Shown here piece after piece: positions 17,210 to 25,721 of a stretch of 45,052 bases of DNA. Positions within the stretch are counted from its first letter, which is position 1; each line of letters begins with the position of its first letter. The position numbers and the translations under genes were made by a program. The notes under the pieces were generated by a model. It saw only the letters and a list, made by a program, of their open reading frames with translations. It was not told the DNA's origin and searched no databases. The stretch covers positions 1 to 45,052 of the IMG/VR virus record IMGVR_UViG_3300047320_000101; one strand, given 5' to 3'. The DNA comes from a virus.

Positions 17210-17694
17210 CCACCTCCGGAAGCGCGGGCTGCACGCTTGATCGCACGATCAATAGTTTTTTCGTACTCACTCACGAAAACGTTGGTCGCGTCGCTGATGC
17301 TTTCTTCCAGCGCTGGACGCATGAATGGATCAGCGGCCATGTACTGGGTGCCGAATTCCAGCAGACGCCAGTGAGGAGTTGGGGAGTCGGCCGATAATTC
17401 ACCGCCATCCTTGAGGACCGCGCCGTGTTTAACACCAATGCGAAACCCGAGGTCACCGGTTCGTTTGAACAGCCAACCATTCCATCGCAACACAATGTTG
17501 TCCGCGATCGAGCGCCCCGTTTCAGCGTCGTCCAGGAGCATGGCGCGGGCCTTCGCATTCTCTGCAATTACGGCAGCAGCACGGCGCAAAGCCGAACGAC
17601 CACCTTTTCGTTTCATGTCATAGGTGACTGACTCAAGCTTTGCCATCAGCGAGTCAAGGCCAAGGATGCTGAACTCAACTGTCTCAGCCATCAT
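17206..17694 (-). CDS. HK97 gp10-family head-tail joining protein
   Basis: A 162-residue protein of the HK97-gp10 family (lambda Z-like), a neck/tail completion component. The N-terminus FSILGLDSLMAKLESVTYDMKRKGGRSALRRAAAVIAENAKA is characteristic, as is HWRLLEFGTQYMAADPFMRPALEE before a helical end. The stop overlaps the DUF3168 start, and the start overlaps the head-closure gene by 11 bp. Confidence 0.9.
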   Translation of the reverse strand: MMAETVEFSILGLDSLMAKLESVTYDMKRKGGRSALRRAAAVIAENAKARAMLLDDAETGRSIADNIVLRWNGWLFKRTGDLGFRIGVKHGAVLKDGGELSADSPTPHWRLLEFGTQYMAADPFMRPALEESISDATNVFVSEYEKTIDRAIKRAARASGGG

Positions 17695-18022
17695 TCAACC
17701 CCTTCGCCACCAGAATGGTGAGGTACTCAAGGCCCGAGACGGGATCCGGCATCGGCGGCCCCTGAATGTTGTAGATGTCGCCACGGTGCAGAATGCGCAT
17801 CGTGGGCAGCACGCCGGCGCGGTACCGGATCACCATGCGGCCGGAGGCTTCGGACTGGCCCGCCTTCGCTGCGATCAAATCACGAGCGCTGAGCGGCTCA
17901 ACCGAGGCCGGCACCTTCTCCCAGACGGTTTCCCATCCCAGCAACATCTCGCCCGTTTCTGGATCTTGAGTAAGGCCCGAGGCCTGGAAGGTTATCCGGT
18001 GACGCAATGCACCAGCGCGCAT
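17684..18022 (-). CDS. head closure protein (SPP1 gp16-like head-tail adaptor)
   Basis: A 112-residue beta-barrel stopper protein. It starts MRAGALRHRITFQA, the hallmark of the phage head-tail joining family, and ends GLEYLTILVAKGLND. It seals the packaged head and receives the tail. Its first base shares position 18022 with the last base of the gp6-like gene, a one-base overlap. Confidence 0.92.
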   Translation of the reverse strand: MRAGALRHRITFQASGLTQDPETGEMLLGWETVWEKVPASVEPLSARDLIAAKAGQSEASGRMVIRYRAGVLPTMRILHRGDIYNIQGPPMPDPVSGLEYLTILVAKGLNDG

Positions 18023-18498
18023 CAGGCACCCATCCCGACGCGATATGGCGTCAGCAGAGCCTTGGAGGCTTGCGGCAATTCGGTGGCAATGGTGCCGGTT
18101 ACTACCTCTTCACGATTGGCGAATAGGTGCCCCAGCTTCAACAGGCAGGCCGATTGAATACTGGGCGTGATGACCATTCCCCGTGCTACTCGGGTGGCTG
18201 CGTCCAACGCCTCAGAGAGCGAGAACTTCGCGTCATCCATCGCTTCGCAGCGCAATAGCTGGTCATCAATCAAAGCGGCATCGGCCATGGCCGCATCATA
18301 TTGCTGTCGGGCCACGCTTCGCATAGATGACACCTCCAGGCGGGCAGCATCGAGAGCGGACTGATCAACAAAGAAAGAGCGCTGGAGGTACGCCATCGCG
18401 GCTCCCTCAGCGCCATCCAGCTGGGACTGAACAAGCTCCTGGTCCTCCGACTCAGCCAGAAGGTGCTTCATCGCCAGTTCGATGTTGATCACGCTCAT
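18022..18498 (-). CDS. head-tail connector protein, HK97 gp6-like
   Basis: A 158-residue mostly helical protein of the gp6/gp15-like adaptor family, which forms a ring beneath the portal. It starts MSVINIELAMKHLLAESEDQELVQSQLDGAEGAAMAYLQR, the usual adaptor opening, and has a C-terminal helix (SIQSACLLKLGHLFANREEV) then a disordered end. It is longer than HK97 gp6 owing to an insert near residues 55-95. Confidence 0.88.
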   Translation of the reverse strand: MSVINIELAMKHLLAESEDQELVQSQLDGAEGAAMAYLQRSFFVDQSALDAARLEVSSMRSVARQQYDAAMADAALIDDQLLRCEAMDDAKFSLSEALDAATRVARGMVITPSIQSACLLKLGHLFANREEVVTGTIATELPQASKALLTPYRVGMGA

Positions 18499-18500
18499 AA

Positions 18501-18728
18501 CTACTCGGCCTTTTTCTTGGTATTTGGTTTCGGTTCCGACTTGTTATCCGGCTCCGGAGCCTTTTTGTTTTCGACGGGCTCTGCGGCTTTCACGGTGTAG
18601 TCCTCGATCAGCCCGTTGCGAAGTAGCTCGCGGGCATCCAATTCCGAGGCCTCGATATCCGATCTGGGCGGGGCATAAGTGCCGCGCCATTCGAAGCCCT
18701 TGATGGTTTTCAGTTTGATATCAGTCAT
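18501..18728 (-). CDS. small head-region protein, unknown function
   Basis: A 75-residue protein: an ordered N-terminal half (KLKTIKGFEWRGTYAPPRSDIEASELDARELLRNGLIEDYTV) and a Lys/Glu/Pro-rich disordered tail. Small proteins like this lie between capsid and adaptor genes in many HK97-like phages. Function is unknown; it might be a minor head component. It is 2 bp from the next gene. Confidence 0.75.
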   Translation of the reverse strand: MTDIKLKTIKGFEWRGTYAPPRSDIEASELDARELLRNGLIEDYTVKAAEPVENKKAPEPDNKSEPKPNTKKKAE

Positions 18729-18734
18729 CAGATC

Positions 18735-18754
18735 AAAAGCCCGGCTTCCCGGGC
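18735..18754 (-). terminator. intrinsic terminator after the capsid gene
   Basis: On the minus strand GCCCGG-GAAG-CCGGGC is followed by TTTT. A partial terminator right after the major capsid gene is common and would favour capsid over downstream minor genes. Confidence 0.7.
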
Positions 18755-18781
18755 TTCTCCTTCAGCGTGTGCCCAAGGCCC

Positions 18782-20032
18782 TTATGGCGTTGGGTCAGTG
18801 AAAGGACCGTGGACAAACGACTGCGGACGGTACACCGCCAACGCCAGGCGCTCTTCTGCACGGATGGTCACCATGTTCTTGGTGAAGTTGTCAGCGTCTT
18901 CGGTCGAAACCTCGACGTTTGCATCTTCACGGTCGAAGACCTGGGCGGCCATGTCGAACGCGCCGACCATGAACTCGCCCTGCGGCATAGCGTTGGTATC
19001 AACAACCGGCAGGCGCCACATGCGAGACTGACCACCTTCCTGCACGTTGACCCAGATGTAGCTGCCGGTGCTGTCCTTCGCCAACTCCATGTCTGCCCAG
19101 TCAACCGGGTTGAGGACAATCGCGCTGGCACGATACTCGGCAATACGCACCTGCAAGATGGCCCGGCGCAGCAGGTCAATCTTGGTATCGCCAGCTTTGC
19201 GCAAGGCTTCGTCGAATGCGGTGGCTTGAGGGATCAGGCCCAGAAGATTCTGGCCAGTGCCGTTACCGGCCAGGATCTGGTTTTCCTCGACGTACTTCAG
19301 GCCGTAAATCGCACGACCATCGATATAGCTCTGCAGCAACGGAACGTCTGCCAGAACCTGCTTGGAAGCCCGAAACCAGTGAGCAATGGTCTTCACGGTG
19401 GTGGTGATCAGTTCGAACGACAGATCGGACTGAGGTTTCGCCAGGGTCTCGCCAACCGGCGCCGCCATGTTCTGGAAGCCAGACTCCCGTACGTACTCGA
19501 TTGCGTTCGAGCTGGTTCGGCCAGGCATGATCAGATCACGAATGGTGAATGTGCGATCCGGCCCCTGGATGATGCCTGGCACACGGGTCGGTTCGATGGC
19601 CGCGCCAACGCCACCGGTGCCAGTGGTTGCGCTGGTGATGCTGGTCACCGCCTTGAGGCGCATGCGAGCAACACCACGGCCTTTTTCCGCCAGGCCTTTG
19701 AAGTCGTCACCATCGGTGAACTGCTCGCCGATGGACTTGGTGCCCTCGTCGTTGGCAGCGCCGCGGCGGGTGAGCTTCTGCTCAACTTCGTTCAGGCGAT
19801 CTTGCAGGCCAAGACCATCCTTGACCAGACCATCAAGAATGGTCTTGGTCTCGTCCAGGATCTTGCCGTGAGATTTGATTTCTTCGTTGGCCTTTTCGGC
19901 AAACACCTTGATGTCATTGTCGCGCTTGCTCAGCGCGTCCATGACATCCTTCAGCTCCAGCTGATCGCCGGCACGCTCTTTGCGCTGCATCTGACGCTGC
20001 TCGGCGCGCGCTTCATTGCTCAAGTAGTTCAT
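18782..20032 (-). CDS. major capsid protein, HK97 fold with N-terminal delta domain
   Basis: A 416-residue HK97-family capsid protein. Residues ~5-95 are a coiled-coil delta domain that acts as built-in scaffold. It is presumably removed by the protease somewhere around residues 112-130 (KGLAEKGRGVARMRLK). From ~145 the sequence follows HK97 gp5 closely (VPGIIQG, TFTIRDL, GRTSSNAIEYVRE, TVKTIAHWFRASKQVLAD, LQSYIDGRAIYGL). By comparison with HK97 as I remember it, K199 (LAKPQSD), N386 (TKNMVTI) and E393 (AEERLAL) match the covalent cross-link residues K169, N356 and E363. The protease gene directly precedes it in transcription order, and a terminator follows it. Confidence 0.95.
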   Translation of the reverse strand: MNYLSNEARAEQRQMQRKERAGDQLELKDVMDALSKRDNDIKVFAEKANEEIKSHGKILDETKTILDGLVKDGLGLQDRLNEVEQKLTRRGAANDEGTKSIGEQFTDGDDFKGLAEKGRGVARMRLKAVTSITSATTGTGGVGAAIEPTRVPGIIQGPDRTFTIRDLIMPGRTSSNAIEYVRESGFQNMAAPVGETLAKPQSDLSFELITTTVKTIAHWFRASKQVLADVPLLQSYIDGRAIYGLKYVEENQILAGNGTGQNLLGLIPQATAFDEALRKAGDTKIDLLRRAILQVRIAEYRASAIVLNPVDWADMELAKDSTGSYIWVNVQEGGQSRMWRLPVVDTNAMPQGEFMVGAFDMAAQVFDREDANVEVSTEDADNFTKNMVTIRAEERLALAVYRPQSFVHGPFTDPTP

Positions 20033-20042
20033 GAGTGATTCC

Positions 20043-20750
20043 TTAAAACTGTGGGAGAGACAGGCCTTGGCTCAACTGCGCATGCAGTGCCTTGGCAACT
20101 TGGGTTTCAGCCTGGTCGCCCGCGGACTCGCTCCGGAGCATGTGCTGCAATCCACGGTTGGCAATCACCGCAGATTGAGTTTTCGAGAAGCCTGCCTCAC
20201 GCAGGAGCAACTCAAATTCAGGAAGCGAAGGTAGGCCCCCATGGGCCAACTTCGACTTGATGGTGTCGGTGCGCGCTTCGTCGTTGGCCGGCACCGTCAC
20301 AATGGAAATTTCCACCAGGTCCAACTTGGTCAGCGTGCGGATTCGGGTCTTCTCGTCAAAGCTCGACTCGCGCACGTAGTACCCGATCGAGAGCCCGGTG
20401 ATTGACCTGGACTTCATGCCGCGATAGGCGACTCGAGCATAGGGAGCCTCAGCCAACCAAAGCTCTCCCGCGCCGAACAGGCCGTATTCGTCCTCCTTGA
20501 GGCTGGCGATATCCCAACTGCCAATCGGTTCGCCTGTGCTGTGCTGCCACAACACGGGGAAAGTCCGATCCTTCGCCTTGGCCTCAGCAATCGAATCAAG
20601 GAAAGCCCCTGGGGCCACCACTTCGTTGTAGCTGTCGACGACGCCGAACACCGATCCGTAGCCAGAAAAAAGGCCGTCATCACCGACAGCCTTAACGTCA
20701 TAGTCGAATGAGCGGTATTTGACCGCCACCGCCGGGTCTTTTCGTTTCAT
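20043..20750 (-). CDS. prohead protease, HK97 gp4 family
   Basis: A 235-residue serine protease of peptidase family U35/S78 that matures the prohead by cleaving the capsid delta domain and itself. The visible catalytic residues are H70 in VLWQHSTGEPIG and S121 in SITGLSIGYY. A conserved LVEISIVTVPANDEA block lies at ~145-158. The C-terminal ~75 residues are variable and presumably cut away. It overlaps the portal gene by 4 bp and precedes the capsid gene by 10 bp, the standard portal-protease-capsid order. Confidence 0.95.
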   Translation of the reverse strand: MKRKDPAVAVKYRSFDYDVKAVGDDGLFSGYGSVFGVVDSYNEVVAPGAFLDSIAEAKAKDRTFPVLWQHSTGEPIGSWDIASLKEDEYGLFGAGELWLAEAPYARVAYRGMKSRSITGLSIGYYVRESSFDEKTRIRTLTKLDLVEISIVTVPANDEARTDTIKSKLAHGGLPSLPEFELLLREAGFSKTQSAVIANRGLQHMLRSESAGDQAETQVAKALHAQLSQGLSLPQF

Positions 20751-22084
20751 TCTGGATTACCTTTTGGCTTGTCGTTAAGCCAGTCAATTAGGGCTGAGCG
20801 GGCCTGTTGCGCATCACCGGCATCGCCGCCAAGCTTGTCGATTGGCAACATGTTCGACTGGACGGTGAGCTTCGCGGCATTGCCGCCCATGGGCGCAAGG
20901 TTCTCCTTGATCCGGCAGTCGTCGCGCGTGTAGATGCCGTTTTGTGTCATGGAGCTGTAGAACGACGCGCGGGCCGCACTATCAGCACGGAGCAGACCCT
21001 CTACGTTGAACTTCGCGTAGAAGCGGCGGCGCTCATCAGGGCGAAGCAGGCGGCGATTGATGCTTTGCTCGATCCGCTTCATCCAGGGCAGCAGGGTGAA
21101 GCTCAGGAAGCCGAGCATCTGCTGCTCCATGCCAGTGCCCCAGCTGGTGCTGTTCGAGGTATGGCCGACCATCCATGGCGGCGTCCGGAACCAGCGGCAG
21201 ATCTCCTCGACATTGAAAGCCCGGGTCTGCAGCATCTGCGCGTCCTCGGGCGTCATCGACACCTGCTGATACTTCATGCCCGCCTCGAGCACCATGGTCT
21301 TGCCGGTGTTCACTGCTCCCGCAAATTTCGCAGCCATGTCCTCGCGGATATCTTCCCGCTGGGCCTTGTTTAGTATTTGGTCGGTCGACAAGACTCCGCC
21401 GAGCTTCATGCCGTTGGCGAACATTTTGCTGGCCGACTCATCAGCCGCCATTGCGGCGCCGAACACGTTGCGCCCCATAGCCAGTGGACTGAGGCCGCAC
21501 ATGGGGTCCGTACCGAACCCCCGGGTATGCATCATCTGTTCATCAAGCAACGTGTGGGATTTTCCCAAGGTGTCGATGAACCGGTATTCAATCTCTCCGG
21601 TGCTGAGACGCCTTGGTGGTGAAACGGCCTGGGGGAGAATGAACTCGAGCGACGAAATCTCCGCGCCCACCCTGTGTGGCTCGTTGAAGCTGTTGCCGCT
21701 GAGCAGAAGGCTCGCCACAACGCACTCCCAAAACTCCACCGGGGTTTGGTCGGCATTTGGCTGCTGGCTGATAACCCGGTGCACAGGGTGAGATGACGCC
21801 ACCACCGGCACACCGTTTTTGTCTTCGTACAGCGCGATTGGCAAAGTGGCCAGAGTTTCGGCAATCAACCGAACACAGGCCCATACCGTGGAAAGCTGCA
21901 GCGCCGTTTGCTGGCTTACGGTTTTACCTGACGCTGAATCAGTGCCGTAGAAGCCGTTCCAGAACGCCTTGTCGCCGAGGCCGATTCGACGGCCCACCCA
22001 GCCAGCCAATGAGGATTTGACGAGGCTCGGCTCTGCCGATTTGAACATTGCCTGCCGCAGGACAGACTTGAGTGGTTTAGTCAC
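20747..22084 (-). CDS. portal protein, HK97 gp3 family
   Basis: A 445-residue portal of the HK97 family. It forms the dodecameric DNA gate and docks terminase. Characteristic blocks are SALQLSTVWACVRLIAETLATLPIALY (~60-90), VSPPRRLSTGEIEYRF, GFGTDPMCGLSPL, FRTPPWMVGHTSNSTSWGTGMEQQ and LLPWMKRIEQSINRRLL. The start overlaps the end of the small membrane-protein gene. Confidence 0.95.
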   Translation of the reverse strand: MTKPLKSVLRQAMFKSAEPSLVKSSLAGWVGRRIGLGDKAFWNGFYGTDSASGKTVSQQTALQLSTVWACVRLIAETLATLPIALYEDKNGVPVVASSHPVHRVISQQPNADQTPVEFWECVVASLLLSGNSFNEPHRVGAEISSLEFILPQAVSPPRRLSTGEIEYRFIDTLGKSHTLLDEQMMHTRGFGTDPMCGLSPLAMGRNVFGAAMAADESASKMFANGMKLGGVLSTDQILNKAQREDIREDMAAKFAGAVNTGKTMVLEAGMKYQQVSMTPEDAQMLQTRAFNVEEICRWFRTPPWMVGHTSNSTSWGTGMEQQMLGFLSFTLLPWMKRIEQSINRRLLRPDERRRFYAKFNVEGLLRADSAARASFYSSMTQNGIYTRDDCRIKENLAPMGGNAAKLTVQSNMLPIDKLGGDAGDAQQARSALIDWLNDKPKGNPE

Positions 22085-22241
22085 CGGTCAGCCCCTTTCG
22101 GATGAAACCTGCGACACCCAGGAAGGACGCGCCGCCGGCGATGAGAGACCATCCAGTGCCGGCCAAGACGAAGACGCCGGTAACGAACAGGCACAGCGCG
22201 GCCACGGCCGCTGCAATGAAGAGGACCAGGCCTGTATCCAT
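22077..22241 (-). CDS. small membrane protein between terminase and portal
   Basis: From ATG at 22241 the product is 54 residues (MDTGLVLFIAAAVAALCLFV...) with two hydrophobic segments (about 3-22 and 27-43) and a basic C-terminus. Longer in-frame starts would add a Thr/Ser-rich stretch and overlap TerL, which is unlikely. Similar tiny hydrophobic proteins sit between TerL and portal in several HK97-like Pseudomonas phages. Role unknown. It overlaps the portal start by 8 bp. Confidence 0.7.
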   Translation of the reverse strand: MDTGLVLFIAAAVAALCLFVTGVFVLAGTGWSLIAGGASFLGVAGFIRKGLTGD

Positions 22242-22248
22242 GGGTGAG

Positions 22249-23976
22249 TTATCCAACAATGATTGGTTTCGAAAAGAAGTCGGTGATGTTGCCGCTGTTG
22301 TCGTTGGCAAGAATCAGCGCCCGGCCGATTGTCATGATCAGCGCAACGGCGCCGTCGATCTTGTTGTCGTCGCCTTGCTTGATCGGACGAACGACATCGT
22401 CGTTGCCGGGCATGTTTTTGCCGATCACATTGGCGATGCACCAGGTCATGATCGGATTGCCGTCATGATGGAACCGGCCGGCGGTTATGGCCGCCTCGAG
22501 CTCCTTCATCGGATCTGACATGTTGGTGTAGTTCTGCGTTATCGTGATCGGATTGAAACCCTCGTCGTCAAGGTCGTGGCTCAACCCCGTGGCGCCGTGC
22601 GGGTCAATCGGGCACTCGCGAACTGGTGCCTGGTGGTTTGCTTCCTTGGTGTCTTCGAAGATCTCCCGGTAATCGATCTCGGCACCGTCAGTTACCTCCA
22701 GATGTTTGGAGTTAATCCAGGCCTGGAACCTTTCTGACATGCGCTTGTTGTCGCTGTCATACGCGGTGTCATAGGGCACCCAGAACTTCGGCGCAATACT
22801 GTAGTAGTGGGTTTTCCCATCGATCATGCGCCAGAACAACCGTGCTCTTGAGTTCATGTCCAACTTGCGCGCCAAGTCGAATCCGGCGATCCATTCCTGA
22901 CCCTCGAACTGTTCCAGGGTCAGCGTGGTGTCCTCGCACGACTTCCAGTCTTCCATGTTGAAGAAGCCGGACTTGGCGCTCACCCACAGGTTCAAGTGCT
23001 TCGTTTTGAACGTGTTGGTGAACCTGGCCGAGCGAATCGCCCGGGCCTGCTGGCTTTCCAGGTACTCCTGGAATACTGAGACCCCATGGTTCGGATTGGC
23101 CTTGGCCAACATCTTCGGATCTGTCCAGTCGTCACCTTCATCGAGCGTCCAGATCCAGCCGAACAATTCCTCGTCGGGCACAGTGCCCTCGAGCATCTCG
23201 ATCACCTGGCGGCGCTTGTCGTAGCAAGGGCCCTCGATGTCGGCACCGGCGGTGGTGATGATGAACATCAACGGCTGACGCCGGGCGCCCATACCGGTCA
23301 ACATGGTGTCGTACTGGGCTGAGGTTGGGTGTTCGTGGTATTCGTCGACGATGGCGCAGCTGGGCGATGCACCGTCGCCTGGGTTGCCGATCAGCGGCTC
23401 GAACCGGCTGAAGTCGGACGGGATGTTCATGTTGGAGGCGTTCACCTCAATGCCGGCGGCCTGCACCAGCATCGGTGACTTGCTGACCATCAGCTTCGCT
23501 GGGCGGAACACTTCCCATGCCTGCTTCTCGGTGGTCGCGCCTGAATAAACCTCTGCGCCGAACTCGCCGTCGGCGACGAACATGCTGATGCCAACACCGC
23601 CAGCGACCACGGACTTTCCATTCTTGCGCGGCACTTCCCAGTAGCTCTCGCGGAAACGCCGGTGCCCACCCTTCTTCTTGACCCAGCCGAAGGTGACGGC
23701 CAGGCCGAACAACTGCCAAGGTTCCAGGGTGATGAGCTGCCGCTTGAACGCCCATTCGCCCTTGGTGTGTGGCAAGAGCTGGATCAGCTTCAGCTTCTTC
23801 TCAGCCTTGGCTGGATCGAACTTGAAGCGGAACCCCCGCTTGCGGCTGGCGGCTAGGTCATCGAAGTGACGCTGCACTGCCTGGTGGATGTAACGGCACG
23901 CTGGCACCTTCCCACGCAACAGAGACCTTCCCCACGCCATCGCCTTATCGACGTTGGGGTGAGCGGACTTGGCCAT
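22249..23976 (-). CDS. terminase large subunit (TerL)
   Basis: A 575-residue packaging motor of the HK97/Terminase_1 type. The ATPase has a Walker A variant PRKNGKS at 116-122 and Walker B AIVDE with D211/E212. The [10 protein letters not shown] segment (~145-154) and the [17 protein letters not shown] coupling motif follow. The C-terminal nuclease has acidic residues in [12 protein letters not shown] and in the later HDLDDEGF region. It starts immediately after the TerS stop (no gap). It cuts concatemers, probably at cos, and translocates DNA into the head through the portal. Confidence 0.95.
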   Translation of the reverse strand: MAKSAHPNVDKAMAWGRSLLRGKVPACRYIHQAVQRHFDDLAASRKRGFRFKFDPAKAEKKLKLIQLLPHTKGEWAFKRQLITLEPWQLFGLAVTFGWVKKKGGHRRFRESYWEVPRKNGKSVVAGGVGISMFVADGEFGAEVYSGATTEKQAWEVFRPAKLMVSKSPMLVQAAGIEVNASNMNIPSDFSRFEPLIGNPGDGASPSCAIVDEYHEHPTSAQYDTMLTGMGARRQPLMFIITTAGADIEGPCYDKRRQVIEMLEGTVPDEELFGWIWTLDEGDDWTDPKMLAKANPNHGVSVFQEYLESQQARAIRSARFTNTFKTKHLNLWVSAKSGFFNMEDWKSCEDTTLTLEQFEGQEWIAGFDLARKLDMNSRARLFWRMIDGKTHYYSIAPKFWVPYDTAYDSDNKRMSERFQAWINSKHLEVTDGAEIDYREIFEDTKEANHQAPVRECPIDPHGATGLSHDLDDEGFNPITITQNYTNMSDPMKELEAAITAGRFHHDGNPIMTWCIANVIGKNMPGNDDVVRPIKQGDDNKIDGAVALIMTIGRALILANDNSGNITDFFSKPIIVG

Positions 23977-24462
23977 TTAAGATCTCAGTAGTTGGGCGAA
24001 TTCGTTGGTTTCTTTCTCCTTGTTGCCGCCTATGAGGCGCGTGCGGCTGGCCGGATCAAGGCCGAGCATTGAGCCGAACGTCACCATCTGGCGCATCGTT
24101 TCGTTGGCGGCGGTCAATGCCGGGTTCTTCATGGGGCCACCCATGGCACCAGCCACTACGATCCCATGCTCGCGCACTGATTCCTGAGCCATGCGCCAGT
24201 TGTCGTAAGCAACGCAGAACGCTTCAACGTTGTGCAGATCGGTGATGGCCACAACGTTTTCACGAAGCAGCTCCGGCACAACCATGCGCCACATCTGCGC
24301 GGCGCGATCGCTCAGCCACTCGGGCGGATCAACATTTGTGATCTTCGAAAACTCGGGCTCGGCCTTGTTGAGCGCTCGCTTGCCAGGATTCCCGGCGAGC
24401 AATTTCTTGGCCGTCGGCTTGGGTTTGCGACCACGGCCGGCGACCGTGGCGGTGCCTCCCAT
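23977..24462 (-). CDS. terminase small subunit, P27 family
   Basis: A 161-residue P27-type TerS that recognises the packaging site and recruits TerL. It shows the typical basic start GRGRKPKPTAKKLLAGNPGKRALN, then EPEFSKITNVDPPEWL, and the helical ARLMGGNKEKETNEFAQ-like end. The ribosome binding site AGGAG lies before the ATG at 24462. The gap upstream of it is the likely cos region. Confidence 0.93.
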   Translation of the reverse strand: MGGTATVAGRGRKPKPTAKKLLAGNPGKRALNKAEPEFSKITNVDPPEWLSDRAAQMWRMVVPELLRENVVAITDLHNVEAFCVAYDNWRMAQESVREHGIVVAGAMGGPMKNPALTAANETMRQMVTFGSMLGLDPASRTRLIGGNKEKETNEFAQLLRS

Positions 24463-24621
24463 CGCGCAACTCCTGGATTTTTAATTTCGCGGGTGTGAAA
24501 AAACGATTGAGGGCGCGGTCTAGAAGCAAAAAGGCCCAGACTTTCGACCCTCCCCCTCCCATAGACGCGAATCCGTCTCATTTGGTCCGTTTTTTCTGCT
24601 TTTTCCGGGGTTTTTCTGCTT
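24463..24621. other. gene-free gap between HNH and TerS: candidate cos region
   Basis: A 159-bp stretch with no supported gene, lying between the HNH nuclease and TerS genes. That is where HK97-like cos phages carry their cohesive-end site. It has strong strand bias: a purine-rich G run near 24550-24560 and A-rich runs on the minus strand near 24585-24620. The exact nick sites cannot be read from sequence alone. Confidence 0.45.
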
Positions 24622-24996
24622 TCAGCGCCTCGCATTGCCGAATCCGCCGTCTTCGGCGGCCGTTTTGGCCGAATGGCACGGACCGCACAGGCTCTGCCAG
24701 TTGGTCTTGTCCCAAAACAGGGCCATGTCGTTCTTGTGAGGGATGATGTGGTCGACATCGGTGGCCACGACTACCAGTCCGCGAGCTGAGCAATGAAGAC
24801 AGAGCGGATGCTTGGCAAGGAAGCCAGCCCGAGCTTGCTGCCACTTGTAGTTGTAGTGGCGCTTGGTGCTGCTCTCCCGAGGCTTGGCCCTGGCCGCGCT
24901 ATTCAGTAGGTGAGCATGATCATCACAGTAGCGAGGGTTGCGGGTCAGCACGTTGCAGCCCTGGGCGTTGCATGGCTTCTGCGGCCTCAGCGGCAT
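24622..24996 (-). CDS. HNH endonuclease (HK97 gp74-like)
   Basis: A 124-residue HNH nuclease. Zinc ligands are the C66/C69 (CLHC) and C104/C107 (CGPC) pairs. The catalytic core is H83 in DVDHIIPH, N99 in TNWQSLC and H108 in CHSAKT. An extra Cys/His cluster at the N-terminus (CNAQGC..YCDDH) is usual in this group. In HK97-like phages such proteins stimulate terminase cutting at cos and are needed for packaging. The position right before TerS supports that role. Confidence 0.93.
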   Translation of the reverse strand: MPLRPQKPCNAQGCNVLTRNPRYCDDHAHLLNSAARAKPRESSTKRHYNYKWQQARAGFLAKHPLCLHCSARGLVVVATDVDHIIPHKNDMALFWDKTNWQSLCGPCHSAKTAAEDGGFGNARR

Positions 24997-25175
24997 GGCG
25001 TGCCATCCATGTAGGTCAACGGCATAGCATCAGGGTCTTCCCCATCCTCATCGGCCAGCGCCTGAATCAGGAGTAGTTGCTGCTCGGCCATCCTGTTGAG
25101 GATCGCTGTCTGCTGCTTCTGCTCGGTCAGGACCTGGGTCAGCAGGCTTTCCAAGTAACTCAGCTGCTCGCTCAT
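24987..25175 (-). CDS. small helical phage protein (MSEQLSYLESLL...)
   Basis: A 62-residue protein from ATG at 25175, mostly one long helix (LESLLTQVLTEQKQQTAILNRM) followed by an acidic linker and the ending TYMDGTPCR. Such small helix-plus-'YxDGTPCR' proteins recur before HNH genes in Pseudomonas phages as I remember them. Function unknown. It overlaps the HNH start by 10 bp and overlaps the CxxC gene 25048-25236 in another frame for 128 bp. Confidence 0.7.
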   Translation of the reverse strand: MSEQLSYLESLLTQVLTEQKQQTAILNRMAEQQLLLIQALADEDGEDPDAMPLTYMDGTPCR

Positions 25176-25236
25176 ACGCAATGCCACTCCACTTCTTGAG
25201 CCACTCACGCCGGGCGGTGCACCCGCTGCAGGCCAT
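25048..25236 (-). CDS. small CxxC protein overlapping its neighbour (MACSGCTARREW...)
   Basis: A 62-residue frame whose first ~28 residues (MACSGCTARREWLKKWSGIA then YERAAELL) look like a genuine small phage protein with a CSGC pair and a basic helix. The second half, after GKPADPGPDR, is low complexity and lies wholly inside the 24987-25175 gene in another frame. Its ATG is 4 bp past the stop of the 25240-25413 gene, on transcription order. Either both frames are used, or the C-terminal part is a passenger. Confidence 0.5.
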   Translation of the reverse strand: MACSGCTARREWLKKWSGIAYERAAELLGKPADPGPDRAEAADSDPQQDGRAATTPDSGAGR

Positions 25237-25239
25237 GAC

Positions 25240-25413
25240 TCAGGCCTTGACTGCAAGCTGCATGAGCGCAAGCGTGATACCAATGACCGCAACATCTGAC
25301 TGGCTAGCGATTGCCAGAGCCTGGTCCTTGGCTTTCTCGACATCGGCTTGCTGCTCGGGCGTCATTTCACTCACGATCCCTTTTAACTCGTAGTAGTCAG
25401 AACGGTCACTCAT
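25240..25413 (-). CDS. small phage protein (57 residues)
   Basis: ATG at 25413, stop at 25240. The product is MSDRSDYYELKGIVSEMTPE... ending in a hydrophobic stretch (SDVAVIGITLALMQLAV). It is an acidic helical half followed by one possible membrane or amphipathic helix. It is tightly packed between genes on both sides (6 bp to the next). Function unknown. Confidence 0.65.
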   Translation of the reverse strand: MSDRSDYYELKGIVSEMTPEQQADVEKAKDQALAIASQSDVAVIGITLALMQLAVKA

Positions 25414-25419
25414 AGCTCG

Positions 25420-25554
25420 TTACTCAACTGTGCAGTGCGGCCAGATTGACCGGGCGAATGCTAAAGCGCCCTCATGATCGAGGGCGCACTCAAGGAGAAT
25501 CATGGGGAAAGGCTTGTAGCCTGGGGTTGTGACTGACCAGTTCTTCTTGGACAT
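25420..25554 (-). CDS. small phage protein (44 residues)
   Basis: ATG at 25554, stop at 25420. The product opens MSKKNWSVTTPGYKPFPMIL and ends ALAFARSIWPHCTVE. The 'NWSVTxPGYxPFxMI...EALAxARSIWP' pattern recurs as a tiny protein in Pseudomonas phages as I remember them. It has no membrane segment and the function is unknown. Confidence 0.7.
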   Translation of the reverse strand: MSKKNWSVTTPGYKPFPMILLECALDHEGALAFARSIWPHCTVE

Positions 25555-25558
25555 GCCC

Positions 25559-25657
25559 TTACACGAAGCTGAATGCAGTCACGCCCAGAGCAATGATCGC
25601 GAAGACGATCCAGCCAAGAGAGGAAACCGCTTTGGATGAATTGGTGTTCGATGCCAT
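25559..25657 (-). CDS. very small membrane protein (32 residues)
   Basis: ATG at 25657 with GAGGGAA eight bases upstream, stop at 25559. A polar N-terminus (MASNTNSSKAVSS) is followed by one hydrophobic helix (LGWIVFAIIALGVTAFSFV). Lying just after two holin-like genes it might modulate lysis, but that is a guess. Confidence 0.5.
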   Translation of the reverse strand: MASNTNSSKAVSSLGWIVFAIIALGVTAFSFV

Positions 25658-25721
25658 GGTGATTCCCTCGTCGCAGCGCGCGACACGATTTGATGATTCG
25701 CGAAACGTTTCGCGGATTCGG

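Noticed and set aside
18767-20038. Long plus-strand open frame (423 codons) opposite the capsid gene
   Set aside because: It mirrors the capsid gene in GC-rich DNA, has no ribosome binding site and no recognisable protein features.
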